Shown here piece after piece: positions 20,511 through 31,199 of a stretch of DNA of 32,039 nt (position 1 is its first letter; each line of letters opens with the position of its first letter). The notes beneath the pieces were generated by a model. It searched no databases and was not told where the DNA came from. It was given only the letters and a program-made list of their open reading frames with translations. The DNA is taken from positions 2,435 to 34,473 of the forward strand of contig MNCI01017768.1 in assembly GCA_015680685.1 (NCBI GenBank), written 5' to 3'. This stretch comes from Gnetum montanum. Lineage: Eukaryota; Streptophyta; Gnetopsida; Gnetales; Gnetaceae. The position numbers and the translations under genes were made by a program.

Positions 20511-22620
20511 TCATGATATAGTATGCATGGATTTATTTATCTTTACACACTTAGATTCATTGTTTGGATTTGGGATGAGAGTATCGATGGATGGTGGTCC
20601 TTGTGTATGGTCAAAGGATGTTGGTTGAGACAAGGAAGTTGGTGCACCAAATTGGCCTTGTGCTAGCTTGGATGATATGGTGGGTCCATGCATGGTCTAC
20701 TTTGGCTTATGGCCTTTTCTCTAGAAGGGATGTTTCCTATGTGGTAGTTGAGACCCACTGGTGTTAGCATGTTTTTTCACATTTGCAGCACAAGTGGCAT
20801 TTGTTTGTTGATATTGTGATGTCAACCCTTTCTGTGTTGCTGGTGGTGGCATATAATGAGGTGGAGTGTGAGATTATCAAGGGTAGGATGAATGGTAAGA
20901 GGCATGAGGTGGTGATCCCTCAGGGAATGTCATGGGTTGATGGTACTCGGGAGAGTGGTAGTGGCAATTTAAAATAGAGGATGTAGAGCTAGTTAGAGAA
21001 ATATGATGTTGAACATAATATCCATACTATTTCAATGGATGGGAAGGATAGGACTAATTTGGTGGTGGCCTCCCCCACGACTATGGTTATTACCACTATT
21101 ATTGATAACCATGTTGAGGCTGGTAATAAGTCCCCCTAGGATGGTACAATTGGTTGTGGAACTATCTATAATTACCTTGTGGGAGAGGAAATCTCCTGGG
21201 CATGTGCTTTTGCACAAACTTTAGATTTAAGGCACTTTTCAAATACTCCTATAGATGCAACAAGACTAGGAAATGGCCCTTCGGATGGTCATATATGTAG
21301 ATGTCGCATCCATTATCTTTGTCTATGATTGAGTCTATAGCCTCACCTTCTTTAGTCATTTTTCCTGTTTGTTGAAAAGTATTCTTAGCTATTTATTGGT
21401 TCTATATCCTTTGTTTATTGTGATCACCTAGATTATTTTGCATGATCCTCCCATTGACCATCTCAATGAGAGTTGTAACATTTTCATAAATCTATTTGGA
21501 TGTCCTATTAAACTTTGCTTCTAGTTTATCAATAGATTCTTGTATTAGCAAGGTTTCTTGTGGAATCACCTTATCAAGAGTAGTTTTGTTCTCCTTACTA
21601 TAGATCTAGACCTCCTTTTGTTAAAGAGCTAAGCCCCATTGATATTTCTTGACATTCTCCCATTTTCATATTTCTCCTTCTTCTTTTGCCACACACTCAA
21701 TTAGCTCTTTGATCTAATGGGCTTGGAGCTTGTATAATTGCCCTAGGGCATACATCCCAAGGGTCTCCCTTGTTTCATTACAAAGCCCATCTATGATGTA
21801 AAAAAGTTTCCTTTCCTTGGATAAACCATGGCTTGGGCATCTATTTAGTAAGGCATAATATCTATCTAAGACCATGTCCAAGGGTTCATGCAGTTCTTTC
21901 TTCCATTCTTGGATCTATCTCCTTAGGTTGGACACTCTTGTGTAGGTTTGGTATTTCTCATTGAAAAGTTCCATCATTGTGGACCATTGTCAAATTGAAT
22001 TTGGTCTCAATGATCTATACCACACATTGGCTCTATCAATTAGTGTCCTAGGAAAGAGCTTAAGCTTTTTCCATCCACTTTCATTGTTGTAATAGATATA
22101 GGCATCCTGGAAGGCTTGTAAATGATGTTGTGGATATGAACCATAGTCTCTTGCAAATTTAGGGATGTTATTCATATCAAGCCTAGGTAGGCAACTCTCT
22201 TTATTGCCTATGAGATATCTTAATAGCCTCTATTATCTTCATCATGCTCTTAGTGGCTAATAAGGGTTCCTTCTCATCAAACAAGTTGTGAGGAAAGTTT
22301 CTATCTCTATTCATTTGATCATGATGATGTTGTCTATGTTCATGGTGACATCTTTGACTTTTCCCATGGGTTTGATTTCAATTTTTAGTCTGATCCTTTA
22401 GTGGAGCCTTATCTCTATACCTATCTTCATCTTCATTATAACTAGATGTTGAAGGAAAAGAGGGAGATGAGGAACTAGAAGAATTGCCATGGCTTCTATG
22501 GTGTTCTTTAGGATCCCTTGATTTATTGTCACTGGGTTTTGGGGAGGTCTTAGGCCTTGAGGATTTCCCTAGTTTAGGACTTATGTCATCTCCTCCAATA
22601 TTATCTACCTTGGGTTAATG
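20511..22620 (-). pseudogene. gag: gag of element D
   Basis: On the minus strand a serine-rich N-terminal part (GNSSSSSSPSFPSTSSYNED, about 22430-22490) leads to EPLLATKSM, the same words as at the left edge of the window (EPLLATRSM). The capsid block follows in 22175-21990 and below: MNNIPKFARDYGSYPQHHLQ, WKKLKLFPRTL, VWYRSLRPNSI, then FNEKYQTYTRVSNL and HEPLDMVLDRYYALLNRC. The C-terminal end (HGPTISSKLAQGQFGAP, 20693-20640) matches the end of C's gag. Stops and frameshifts break it into pieces. It covers more of the gag N-terminus than either A or C in this window. Confidence 0.78.
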
Positions 22621-24548
22621 TAGTCTTTGAGTGTCATTAGGGTGATCATGATTGTAGTCTCCAATGAACAACCATCATATTAAACCCACCACTTGCCACT
22701 ATGGGACCTCAAGGCATTGATCACTCATGGGCCATCAATATCTAGCATGGCCAGGGATATTGTTCTATGCCATCTACTAACCTAATATTCGTAGGGTCTA
22801 GGATAGACCATTGTCCTTTGTTAGTGCTCACCCAACATTGAGAGGCAAACAAATCATTATGTACTTACTACTTCGTCACAACAAGGGTACTGATAAATCC
22901 ACAACCCAATGTTGGAATTCTGAGGCCAAGTAGCTAATTCATGAAGGCCTCAAGAGCACACATCTTTCCCATAGACATAGTGCTCATAGAATCAATTGAG
23001 GTCACCACTGGTTGCATCTTTGTACCTATGCTACCTGCAAGACCGAGACAATAGCTCAGAAACAAAGAAGTTAGCAAGAACATGATTAGCACATTAGCCT
23101 TATATACAACCATCAAGCATGATCACACAATAGAGAAATATCAATCTCAAAACATCATAAAGAGGAAGACCTCAGCAACAAGTATAAAGATCAATCATGT
23201 AAAACATTGATGTATCAATTAGATACACTCAAACAAAAGAGTATATCATGAGGCACACCCACAGAGAATTGAAACACTCTAAAATTCGAAGATTTGCATA
23301 CAAGAAAAATTCCCAACCACTAACATTGGTTCCCACTAGGATCAAAATCTCAAAAATTCATAAGAGGCATGGACAATAGAGATTTATTATCTCAACAAGA
23401 AACTAAGGAGGAAGACCAAGTTCTAGCCAAAAATAGGTCTTAACAAAGCCCCAATTCTCACAACAAAGAACAACATTAGATAGGATGTGTCCACAAGAAA
23501 GACTCTCATCAAGAGAGGTGAGGTCTCAACAAGAACCAATAATAGGATGACCTACTCTAGAAGCTCTTCAAATCAAAATGGCCAAAGAAATGTCACCAAT
23601 CAAAGAAATGATGCCAAAAAACCAAGGGCAACACAACAAGCTCAAATAAGGAGCACAACACACAAAAAGTTCACAACATGGACAATCATGCTCGAAGCAT
23701 AAGAGGTTGTTAAAATAAAGACCAAAAACATCTAGCCTTGGGATAGCACAAATTGCCTCAAAATGCATCCTCAACAATCCCAACAACAAGTCATCACACT
23801 GTGTATAGCACAAGCCTTACGTTATGAATGATAGACACGATGAAAGTGACATGCATGCAAAATTTGAAAATGCAACCAAAGATGACACAGTTGCACAACT
23901 AAAAAAACATACAATTGCAAAAAAAAAAACATACAAAGTCTATTGGAAATGGTCTTAAGGCACCCAGAATAAGGCTCATTGAGAGGGCATGTCCAAAGGC
24001 TCTCCATCCTAAGATACCTGGTAGCCAAGATGTCCTAGTTTGTAATTTCCATAGTTATTGTATCTAGGGTGAGTGGGAGTACTAGGATACCACATCCTAC
24101 ATGACTTAATCAATTCCATCTCAATACATGTCATCCAAGTGGAGATTGAAGCATGGAGTAGGTCCAATTCATCCCAGATGAATCACTGGAGACTATAGGT
24201 AAGAGATCCTCGAGCAACAATAATTCTATCTATTGCCAATAGAACTCTCCTTTGCCATATCAAATAAAATCGCAATTGATCAAGCCACATGTAAATTAGT
24301 GGAGGACAATACCACAACACAATCATATACATCCTTCAGAAGAACAACGTACATCAGTTACTCATAATGTAAAATCAGCCCCATAATGAAAAGATTAAAA
24401 TCTTACCATAAGAAAACTCTTTCAAAAACACGTAAGGATATGATCCTATATCACCCAAATATCTATTCAAAAGGATCATGAATAGAACAACCTCGATGGT
24501 GTAACATAACAAAGGGACACACACTTATCATAAAATGATTACAAAAAT
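22621..24548 (-). other. Presumed internal region of element F; no recognisable coding
   Basis: This follows the primer-binding site at 24549-24560 on the minus strand, so its right part should be the internal region of the tandem-LTR element. I see no gag, RT or integrase motif. Open stretches such as minus 23116-22934 (MMVVYKANVLIMFLLTSLFL..., hydrophobic then TKMQPVVTSIDSMSTMS) match nothing I recognise. Poly-A-type runs lie at 23920-23931. The border with element D's leader, somewhere between 22620 and 22950, could not be placed. Absence of pol would make F non-autonomous or heavily truncated. Confidence 0.35.
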
Positions 24549-24560
24549 ACTCTGATACCA
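24549..24560 (-). other. Primer-binding site complementary to initiator tRNA-Met
   Basis: On the minus strand TGGTATCAGAGT follows the LTR end (GTTGTCA) after the spacer TAGA. The first 11 bases equal the common plant tRNA-iMet primer site. Confidence 0.8.
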
Positions 24561-24564
24561 TCTA

Positions 24565-25043
24565 TGACAACATTGTCACAATGTTGTCCAACATCCCAAG
24601 GAATTCACTAAGATCCAATGGATCTAGGACAAAATACCTAGGGAATACACCTCTAAGAAGCAAGCAACCCATAAATGGAAGTGAGCATCATAGTAGCTTC
24701 TTAATAAATAAGAATGCACTTTAAGGAGAATGACTAAACTCTGAATGAAGATTGTGCATATAAGTACACAAGCAACCTTGTAGACATCATTGGTGAAAGG
24801 GGAACGATGCATCTACCAAGGGGCACCTCACTCCTAGACCCCTCATGATTTGGTACAAGGTTCAACTTGGCACTACACTAAAACTATCTAGTCTTGGCTG
24901 CCTACATATCTATGACCACTGCAAAATTAGGGCCATGTAGTTCTCCAAGTGAGGGTAGTATAAAGAGGACTTGGAAAGGGATGCAATAGGAGGAAGTCCT
25001 GCTACAGGCTTGGTACTACCAAGTTGTGATGGATTTTCCAACA
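24565..25043 (-). repeat. Element F LTR, inner copy (479 bp)
   Basis: On the plus strand it starts TGACAACATTGTCACAATG and ends GATTTTCCAACA; on the minus strand it is TGTTGGAAAATCC...TTGTCA. It aligns along its full length with 25060-25537 (shared GATCCAATGGATCTA, ACATCATTGGTG, GACCCCTCATGAT, GGGCCATGTAGTTCTCC). Confidence 0.85.
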
Positions 25044-25059
25044 CTTTGAGTACCATTTT
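25044..25059 (-). other. Decayed primer-binding site between the two F LTRs
   Basis: On the minus strand it reads AAAATGGTACTCAAAG, against TAGATGGTATCAGAGT at the intact site: same position after an LTR end, same TGGTA core, a few changes. The second LTR starts immediately after it. Confidence 0.6.
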
Positions 25060-25537
25060 TAACAACGTTGCCCCAACATTGTTTGGCATCCCATGGAATT
25101 CATTGAGATCCAATGGATCTAAGGCAGAATACCTAGGGAATATGCCTCTAACAAGTAAGAAATCCCTAAATGGGAGTGAGCAACACAATAACGTCTTAAT
25201 AAATGAGAATGCACCTCAAGGAGAATGACTAAAATCCAAATGAGGACCATGCATACAAGTACACAGAAAACCCTATAGACATCATTGGTGGAAGGGGAAT
25301 GAAGCATATACTAGGAGACACCTCACCCCAGACCCCTCATGATCTGGTACAAGGTTTAGCTTAGCATCATACCAAAAGTATGTAGTCCTGGCTACCTACA
25401 TATTTACAACCATCACAAAATTAGGGCCATGTAGTTCTCCAAGTGAGGGTAGTATGAAGAGGACCTGGAAAGGGATGCAATAGGAGGGAGTCCTCCTACA
25501 GGCTTGGTAACGCCAGGTTAGGATGGATTTTCCAACA
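25060..25537 (-). repeat. Element F LTR, outer copy (478 bp)
   Basis: On the plus strand it starts TAACAACGTTGCCCCAACAT and ends GATTTTCCAACA. The terminal base pair that should be TG...CA is TA on one side, a G-to-A change. It is clearly homologous to the inner copy but visibly diverged, so the duplication is not recent. Confidence 0.85.
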
Positions 25538-26472
25538 CTTAAGTGCCACTTGAGGTCACCTTAGAGTGTTCCATGGTCTCCAAACCATGGGAAGAGCCTA
25601 GGAGAACCACTATCTTGAGACATGTCTCATAAATAATGTTGTGTTATCATTTTAATAAAGTACATTTCTCTCATGCTTGTGTTCTTTCTCTACATATATT
25701 TATTATGTCATACATTGAGTTTAGGGTGGTTTAAGGCCCTTGTAAGAACAAGGGATACTAAGCTATTAGCAATTTGTATGATGTCATGATTGCTAGCTTG
25801 GAATTATTGTACAAGTGACAAAGAAGCAGAGAAAAAAATAAAGGGAACTATCATGGTTTTGGATAAGTGATGGTTAGATCCTTTGGATATACCATTGGAG
25901 AGTAGTGTCATGGATTTGATCATGTATCATCATGACCTAGAGAATAAACTCTTAGAGTATGAGGCTATGGTTGAGTTATTCAACTCAACCATGCAAAGAG
26001 ATATTCTAGATAAATACATCTACAAGTTCCCTACCTAGAAGAATCTAAAGGAATGTAGTAATTAGCATTGGGAATCCAAGGTCATGGAGAGGGAATGATA
26101 GATATGCAAAATTTTACCAACCAATAAACTATTGCCTCCATCAAGGTGCTCCTTTTTCTTGTTTATTCATATTATTATGTTGTAGCATGTTTTATGTGAA
26201 GCATCAAGATATAGGAGGAGTTGATGAAAACTATGTTTGCCCATTGTGATACCTTGGCATGGGTAAATGAGTTGAACTAGAAATTAAGAGACTTTGAGTT
26301 TCAATGATCATCAAAAAATTCTATCCAGGGTTAGTTTGAAGATTTTAAGAGGAGAAGTTTTGAATTGTTGGAGAAAGGAAAGCAAGAAATGAAAGAGCTG
26401 CTACTATTACATAAATCAAAAGATCTTTCACCTGTAGTTGATATGGTATGGTTGTAGTTGTTAGAGGTGGAT
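25538..26472 (+). other. Unassigned stretch before element E
   Basis: No feature is recognised. A plus-strand stretch around 25880-26020 reads as charged, possibly helical text (MDLIMYHHDLENKLLEYEAM...), and another at 26226-26455 (KRRSFELLEKGKQEMKELLLLHKSKD) is similar in character; both are broken by stops. They may be remains of a coiled-coil ORF, but I could not align them with C's extra ORF. Confidence 0.3.
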
Positions 26473-27420
26473 AACTAAAATAGATCCTAGGATATGCCAA
26501 CATAGGATTTACACCAATCCCGCCATGAAGCCTCGAAGACAACCGTAGAGGCATTTGAAGCCAAAGCTAAAGCAAGTAGTCAAGGAAGAAATCGAACAAC
26601 TTGTCAAGGCTGGGTTCATATACCCCATTGCTAATAGTGAATGGGTTATCCCCTTAGTTATTGTGCCTAAAAAGGGAGGAAAATGGAAGGTGTGCATAGA
26701 TTTTAGGCTACTAAATATGGCAACATTCAAAGATCACTTTTCGTTGCCATTTTTTGACCAAGTCTTAGACACCATTGTAAGGCATCACTACTATAGTTTT
26801 CTGGATGGATGTAGCAGATATAATCAAATAAAAATAGCCCTAGAAGACTAAGCCAAGACTATGTTCACTAGTCCTTGGGGAATGTTTGCATACAAATAGA
26901 TGCTGTTTGGCTTGTGCAATGCCCCTGCAACATTTCAATGACTAGTTCTAAGCATCTTCTAATAGCCAATAGGAAATGGTGTATAAGTCTTTATGGATGA
27001 TTTCTCCACCTATGGAGCAAACTTTGATCAAGCCTTGGACCGGTTAGAGAAAGTGTTAAAAAGATGTGTAGAAACCAATTTGAGGCTCAACTAGTAGAAA
27101 AGCCATTTGATGGTCCAAGAGGGCATAGTACTAGGGCACAAAATCTCACACACAGGGATAGAGGTAGACCTTGAGAAAATCAAAGTTATCCAAGGAATTC
27201 CCTATCAACTGGAAACTGTCAAAGATATTTGATCATTCCTTGGACATACTGGCTACTATAGGAGATTTATTGAGAACTTTTCAAAGGTTGCCAAACCATT
27301 GGTTGAATTAACAAAAAAGGATGTACCTTTCAAGTAGACCATGGAATGCAAATTAGCTTTTCAATCTCTAAAACAGAAGCTAGTAGAAACACCCATTCTA
27401 CAAGCTCCTGACTGGTTCAA
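26473..27420 (+). pseudogene. pol: Reverse transcriptase domain of element E
   Basis: The RT text follows A's: KPKLKQVVKEEIEQLVKAGF, IYPIANSEWVIPLVIVPKKG, WKVCIDFRLLNMATFKDHFS, FLDGCSRYNQI, FGLCNAPATFQ and VFMDDFSTYG with the catalytic FMDD at 26990-27001. The first 300 bases are open (26555-26851). Stops then appear at sites where A has sense codons: TAG for CAA before MLFGL, TAG TAG for TGG CAA (RLN** versus RLNWQ), TGA for CGG before SFLGH, and TAG for TGG in PFK*T. The pattern is that of C-to-T (or G-to-A) change. Confidence 0.9.
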
Positions 27421-27950
27421 ACCATTCCATATCACTATGCCTTAGGAGCTGTACTTACAAAATTAGATGGCCAGAAGCATCCTTATTACATCCACTATGC
27501 AAGTAGAAGTATCACTGGTGCACAACTTAACTACACTACCACAGAGAAAGAATTAATGGTTGTAGTGTTTGCACTAGAAAAGTTTAGACACTATGTATTG
27601 GGATATAAAGTATATATACATACAAATCATAGTGCAATAAGGTTTCTCATGAATAAGCCAATGGTAAGCCCTCATATCATACAATGGCTTGTAATCTTAC
27701 AAGAGTTCAATCTTACAATGATCGATCATAAAGGCACCGAGAACATAGTTGATCATTTATCTCAGTTGCGATGGGACAACAAGGAGGACAAGTATCCAAT
27801 TTTTGATTATTTTCCTAATGATTTCCTCTTTGTTGGTGTAGTGAATAATAAATCACCCATGGAGAAAAATTGGTATAGTAGCATTCTTGCCTATCTCCTC
27901 ACCCAAAAAATACCAGAAGAGTTAAACCTTAAGAAGAAACAATAGTTTCT
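27421..27950 (+). pseudogene. pol: RNase H domain of element E
   Basis: After a loss of about 16 bases near 27436 relative to A (removing the first catalytic Asp region and shifting frame), the text continues ALGAVLTKLDGQKHPYYIHYA, SITGAQLNYTTTEKELMVV, HTNHSAIRFLMNKPMVSPHI and GTENIVDHLSQLRW. The Asp of the usual TDHSA motif is Asn here. The open stretch 27556-27945 spans the second half of RNase H and the linker to integrase. Confidence 0.82.
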
Positions 27951-29215
27951 TCACCAAGCCAAGTACTTTATGGAAATCAATGGGCTACTTTACAAAGTGT
28001 GTTCTAATGGCTTGGTTTGATGGTATGTTCCTAATATAGATCAATTGTGAGTTCTCCAAGTTGCTCATGAGGGTCCTTGTCAGGGTCATTATGCTAGGAG
28101 ATGAATGACCATCAAGATCTTGCTTGTAGGATATTATTGGCCTACATTGTTTTGGGACACGCATCAATTCATTTAATCTTGTGAGCATTGTCAACGTGAT
28201 GGGGGAATGACTGTTAAAATGGAGGATCCACAATAATGGATCCAACCGTTAGAACCCTTCAACATTTGGGAAATTGATTTTATGGGGCCAATTACACCAA
28301 TGTCCAATGGAAAATCCTATATCATTGTTGTTGTTAATTACATAACTAAATGGGTAGAAGTAGTTGCTATTAAGGATTGAACATCATCTACAATTGCACG
28401 ATTTGTTCAACAATAGATCATAAAGAGGTTTGGTGTGCCTCATGCACTTATTTTAGATAATGGTACCCACTTGATAGGTGTAACTTTTCAAAAATTAATG
28501 GAACACTTAGGGGTTGAGCATAAATTGACTACACCATACCACCCCCAAGCGAATGGTCAAGTAGAAGTCACCAACAGGGAGATTATGAAGATATTGACAA
28601 GAATTGTTAGCAAGTTTAGGTGAGACTGGATCACTAAATTGAACAATGTTGTTTGGGCATATCACTCCACATGGAAGCTCCCTACATGCTACTCTCCCTA
28701 TGAGTTAGTGTATGGTAAATTACCGACACTTCCCATTCAAACTGAGCCTTGTACAGTATCCACGGCATGTGACCTCAACCTTGACCTTGATCTAGCACAG
28801 AAACAATAGTTAGTAATCCTTAACTTGCTAGATGAAACCAACTACCTACCCTATCATCTAACAAGTTGCACAAGGCATTCAATAAACAACGTCATGACCT
28901 AAGGATTAGGAAAGTTAAATATCAACGGGAGATAAGGTTCTCTACTAGAATCCCACACATGTGCCACAATGTACTAAGTTTCAAACACTGTGGGAAGGAC
29001 CTTATATTATTTATGCAACTTTTCCTTTAGGGGCCATGACAATTTACAAACTTGCAAGCCCAGAAAAGAAATTGTTGGTCAACGTACAACAAACCAAACC
29101 TTTCCATGAGCTTAGGACAACTAGTACACATGCTACCTCTATTGATGGACAACCTTGCTCACTATTTTGGATCTCCTCCTTCAAACTCAATCATGGGGGA
29201 TATGGCCACCTATGC
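27951..29215 (+). pseudogene. pol: Integrase of element E
   Basis: The HHCC domain is readable at 28060-28200 (HEGPCQGHYARR ... YYWPTLFWDTHQFI ... SCEHCQRDGG). The DDE core has IDFMGPI (about 28270), LILDNGTHL with the catalytic Asp kept (28456-28458) and PYHPQANGQVEVTNREI with the Glu. The 3' end reads KFQTLWEGPYII, FPLGAMTIYK and finishes near HGGYGHLC. Stops at 28174, 28233, 28378, 28414 and 28621 and a frameshift near 28840-28930 inactivate it. No chromodomain is present. Confidence 0.87.
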
Positions 29216-29575
29216 TAACTGATTTAGGCCTTAGTTCCTTTTGAATTTTTATTTTACACATTTTTCCAACTTTTCTTATTTTGGTTTAAACCATCATTCA
29301 TGTTTTTACTATTTTTTTGTTTGCTTGATTTACTTTTATTCATCATCCAATAAGTGCTCATGATGGTGGATTGCATTATATCATATTGATTGCTAATGTT
29401 TGGTTTTTACCTTTGAATTATGATGCTGATATTAAGGTATGGTTCTTTTAGTAAGACAGGCAATGAGTCCATGCTATCCACTCATCCATACAACTCTATG
29501 ATCTCCTTTGGCTTGGAACTATATAGTCCCCTTTTTCTAAGTAAATTTATTAATGAATTGGTGGCTGGGTACTTT
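29216..29575 (+). other. Start of the 3' noncoding part of element E, then truncation
   Basis: The T-rich run and the blocks GCTAATGTTTGGTTTTTACC and GCAATGAGTCCATG match A at 5600-5700. Similarity ends at about 29575 (GAATTGGTGGCTGGG, A about 5785), where LINE sequence on the other strand begins. Confidence 0.65.
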
Positions 29576-29576
29576 T

Positions 29577-30660
29577 GCTGTTGATCACATTTTGAATTTT
29601 TGAATGGTCCTCTTTTAGAAGTAAAAATATGTCATTTGCAAATTGGTTAACACAAAAACTATCTAAAAGAGACATATCTTGAATGCTCTTTACTTGAATA
29701 GTCAGGTCAAAAGCATAACCTAAAATACTAAAGGCAATGATAAATAATAAGAAGGTAATAGGAAAATCTTATCTAATAATTCTTTACAAAGGAAAAGCTT
29801 TACTTAATTTACTATTAACTAAAACTCCTGCAAATGAATCTTTCAAAAGAAGAGAAACATGATGAATAAATGATTAATCTAATTGTATATGTTGAATAGT
29901 TTTTAAAATAAATTACCATTCAATCCAATCATAAACTTTAGAAAAAATTAATTTCAATAGAAAAAATTGTTGATTAGATTCTTCTAACCAAGATAAAGCT
30001 TTAGTGGGTATTAAGATATTATCAAGAATATATTGACTTGAATCCAATTTACTATTCATTTACAATGGTGTAGATATGATACTTAAGCTTGACAGCCACT
30101 GGGCAACCAATAATTTTATAGCTTGTTCCAAGTAAAGTAATGGATCTCCACTTTTTTAATTGTGTAGGATCTTTCACTTTTAGTAAAAGTTTGATGACAC
30201 CCCTGTTAAGAACGTTGTCTAAAAATTCATTTTCTATAACTTTTTTTGAAATGCAGTAAAAGTCATGTTTAATATATGAATAAAAATATTTTTAAAAATT
30301 CACTTAAAAATCATTAATAGCTAGAGCTTTATCATTAGATGTATTTATCATAGCTTGATTAATCTCCTATAAGGAAAGTAGGATATCCTACATCATAGCC
30401 ATATTGTCTCTAGGAACCTTTTGTAATGGCTCATGCAACTTTTGATGATCCACCCCTTTCCAAGAAAATATTTGTGCATAGAAATTGAAGAAGTTATGAT
30501 GAATATCATTGTCTTTAAAAACCCTTTGACCATCAACCAAAATAGAGTCAATTATTCTTGTATTTTACTCTTTTATTCCAATGCAAATCTAATTGAGTTN
30601 GCCATTTCATGGAATAGCAGAGGTGATAAAATATCAATGAGACATAGAAAATATTCAAAT
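29577..30660 (-). pseudogene. LINE (non-LTR retrotransposon) reverse transcriptase fragment
   Basis: Read on the minus strand the order is that of a plant L1-type RT: RIIDSILVDGQRVFKDND and FFNFYAQIF (about 30545-30460), INQAMINTSNDKALAINDF (about 30360-30305), KKWRSITLLGTSYKIIG (30157-30106), ALSWLEESNQQFFLLKL followed by FSKVYDWIEW (about 30000-29920), FPITFLLFIIAF (about 29780) and FANDIFLLLK (29642-29613), where the usual FADD/YADD box has Asn for Asp. The endonuclease upstream and the ORF end downstream are missing. The frame changes several times and an N lies at 30600. This is a dead, internal fragment. Confidence 0.75.
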
Positions 30661-31000
30661 AAAAAATATATGATGGTTGTGTCTTATTGATATTTTAATG
30701 CTGGAGGTTTCATTTGGAAATTTGTTGGGTGAAGATATAGTAAAAGAAGAAAATACTACAGAAGTGTTTTAACTTTCAAATGATACCAAGGAACCAATGG
30801 TGAAGGAAAAATTTATCCTACTCCTGTGTGAGGGGAAGATCTAAAAGAGATTGGAAAGCTTTATCGGTTAAAAAGAGCCGACAATCCCATTCATGAATAC
30901 AACAATAAGAAATTAAAATTAACCTTATTAGAGTCACCATGGTAAGATTTCAATGGACATTTATACGGCAAAGAGCAGTTCACAGCCACTGTATGCATTG
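30661..31000 (+). other. Unassigned stretch
   Basis: No feature recognised. The plus strand has a short open text (ADNPIHEYNNKKLKLTLLES, about 30870-30930) that I cannot place. Confidence 0.25.
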
Positions 31001-31199
31001 GCAATGTATTTCAAGAAAAAATGAATGAAATAGCTACAACTGATGGGAAAACAGTCTTGGAATTTTTGTTTTGTTTCTATATTGGAGCTAATCTAGTGCT
31101 GTTGCAGAGTTTCTGTGACCGAATTTTCACATTTTCAATGGGGCACTATTATTCCTCCATTTTACAAAAAAAGGGTTGCGGCACTGGGTGCACAGGAAA

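Larger units (their letters stand above)
17494..22620 (-). mobile_element. Element D: pol-less Athila-like retrotransposon, minus strand
   Basis: Read on the minus strand, D shows gag (22620 to 20511), a noncoding backbone homologous to A and C, an acceptor-like site with an ORF-less remnant, a polypurine tract and a 3' LTR (18283 to 17494). There is no pol, with the same junction as in C. Unlike C it also lacks the extra ORF, so it codes at most for gag. Its 5' LTR is not found before the unrelated element F, so the left end is lost or lies in undetected sequence. Flanking bases 17489-17493 (GTGTT) would be one target duplication. Confidence 0.78.
24549..25537 (-). mobile_element. Element F: tandem-LTR head of a Copia-type or non-autonomous LTR element, minus strand
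   Basis: Read on the minus strand the order is LTR (25537-25060), a decayed primer site (25059-25044), a second LTR (25043-24565), a 4-base spacer and the primer site TGGTATCAGAGT (24560-24549). The initiator tRNA-Met primer site TGGTATCAGAG is characteristic of many plant Copia elements and small derivatives. Both LTRs begin TGTTGGAAAATCCATC on this strand. Two LTRs separated only by a primer site form an unusual head structure. Confidence 0.75.
26473..29575 (+). mobile_element. Element E: truncated Athila-like retrotransposon (pol plus start of 3' part)
   Basis: Homology to A starts abruptly at about 26473 (AGATCCTAGGATATGCC, A about 2610) and runs through RT, RNase H, integrase and the beginning of the noncoding 3' part (to A about 5785). 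Gag, protease, both LTRs and most of the 3' part are absent. E is independent of A: they differ throughout and have separate stops, and some positions broken in A are intact in E (integrase second Asp; RT frame at A 2809). Confidence 0.85.

Noticed and set aside
22934-23116. Minus-strand ORF with a hydrophobic start resembling a signal peptide
   Set aside because: Only 60 codons, no recognisable family, inside presumed element F; most likely chance.
30600-30690. Plus-strand AISWNSRG after the N resembles the start of a LINE endonuclease (SWNxRG)
   Set aside because: The match is a few residues, the following text does not continue as an endonuclease, and the clear LINE signal here is on the minus strand.
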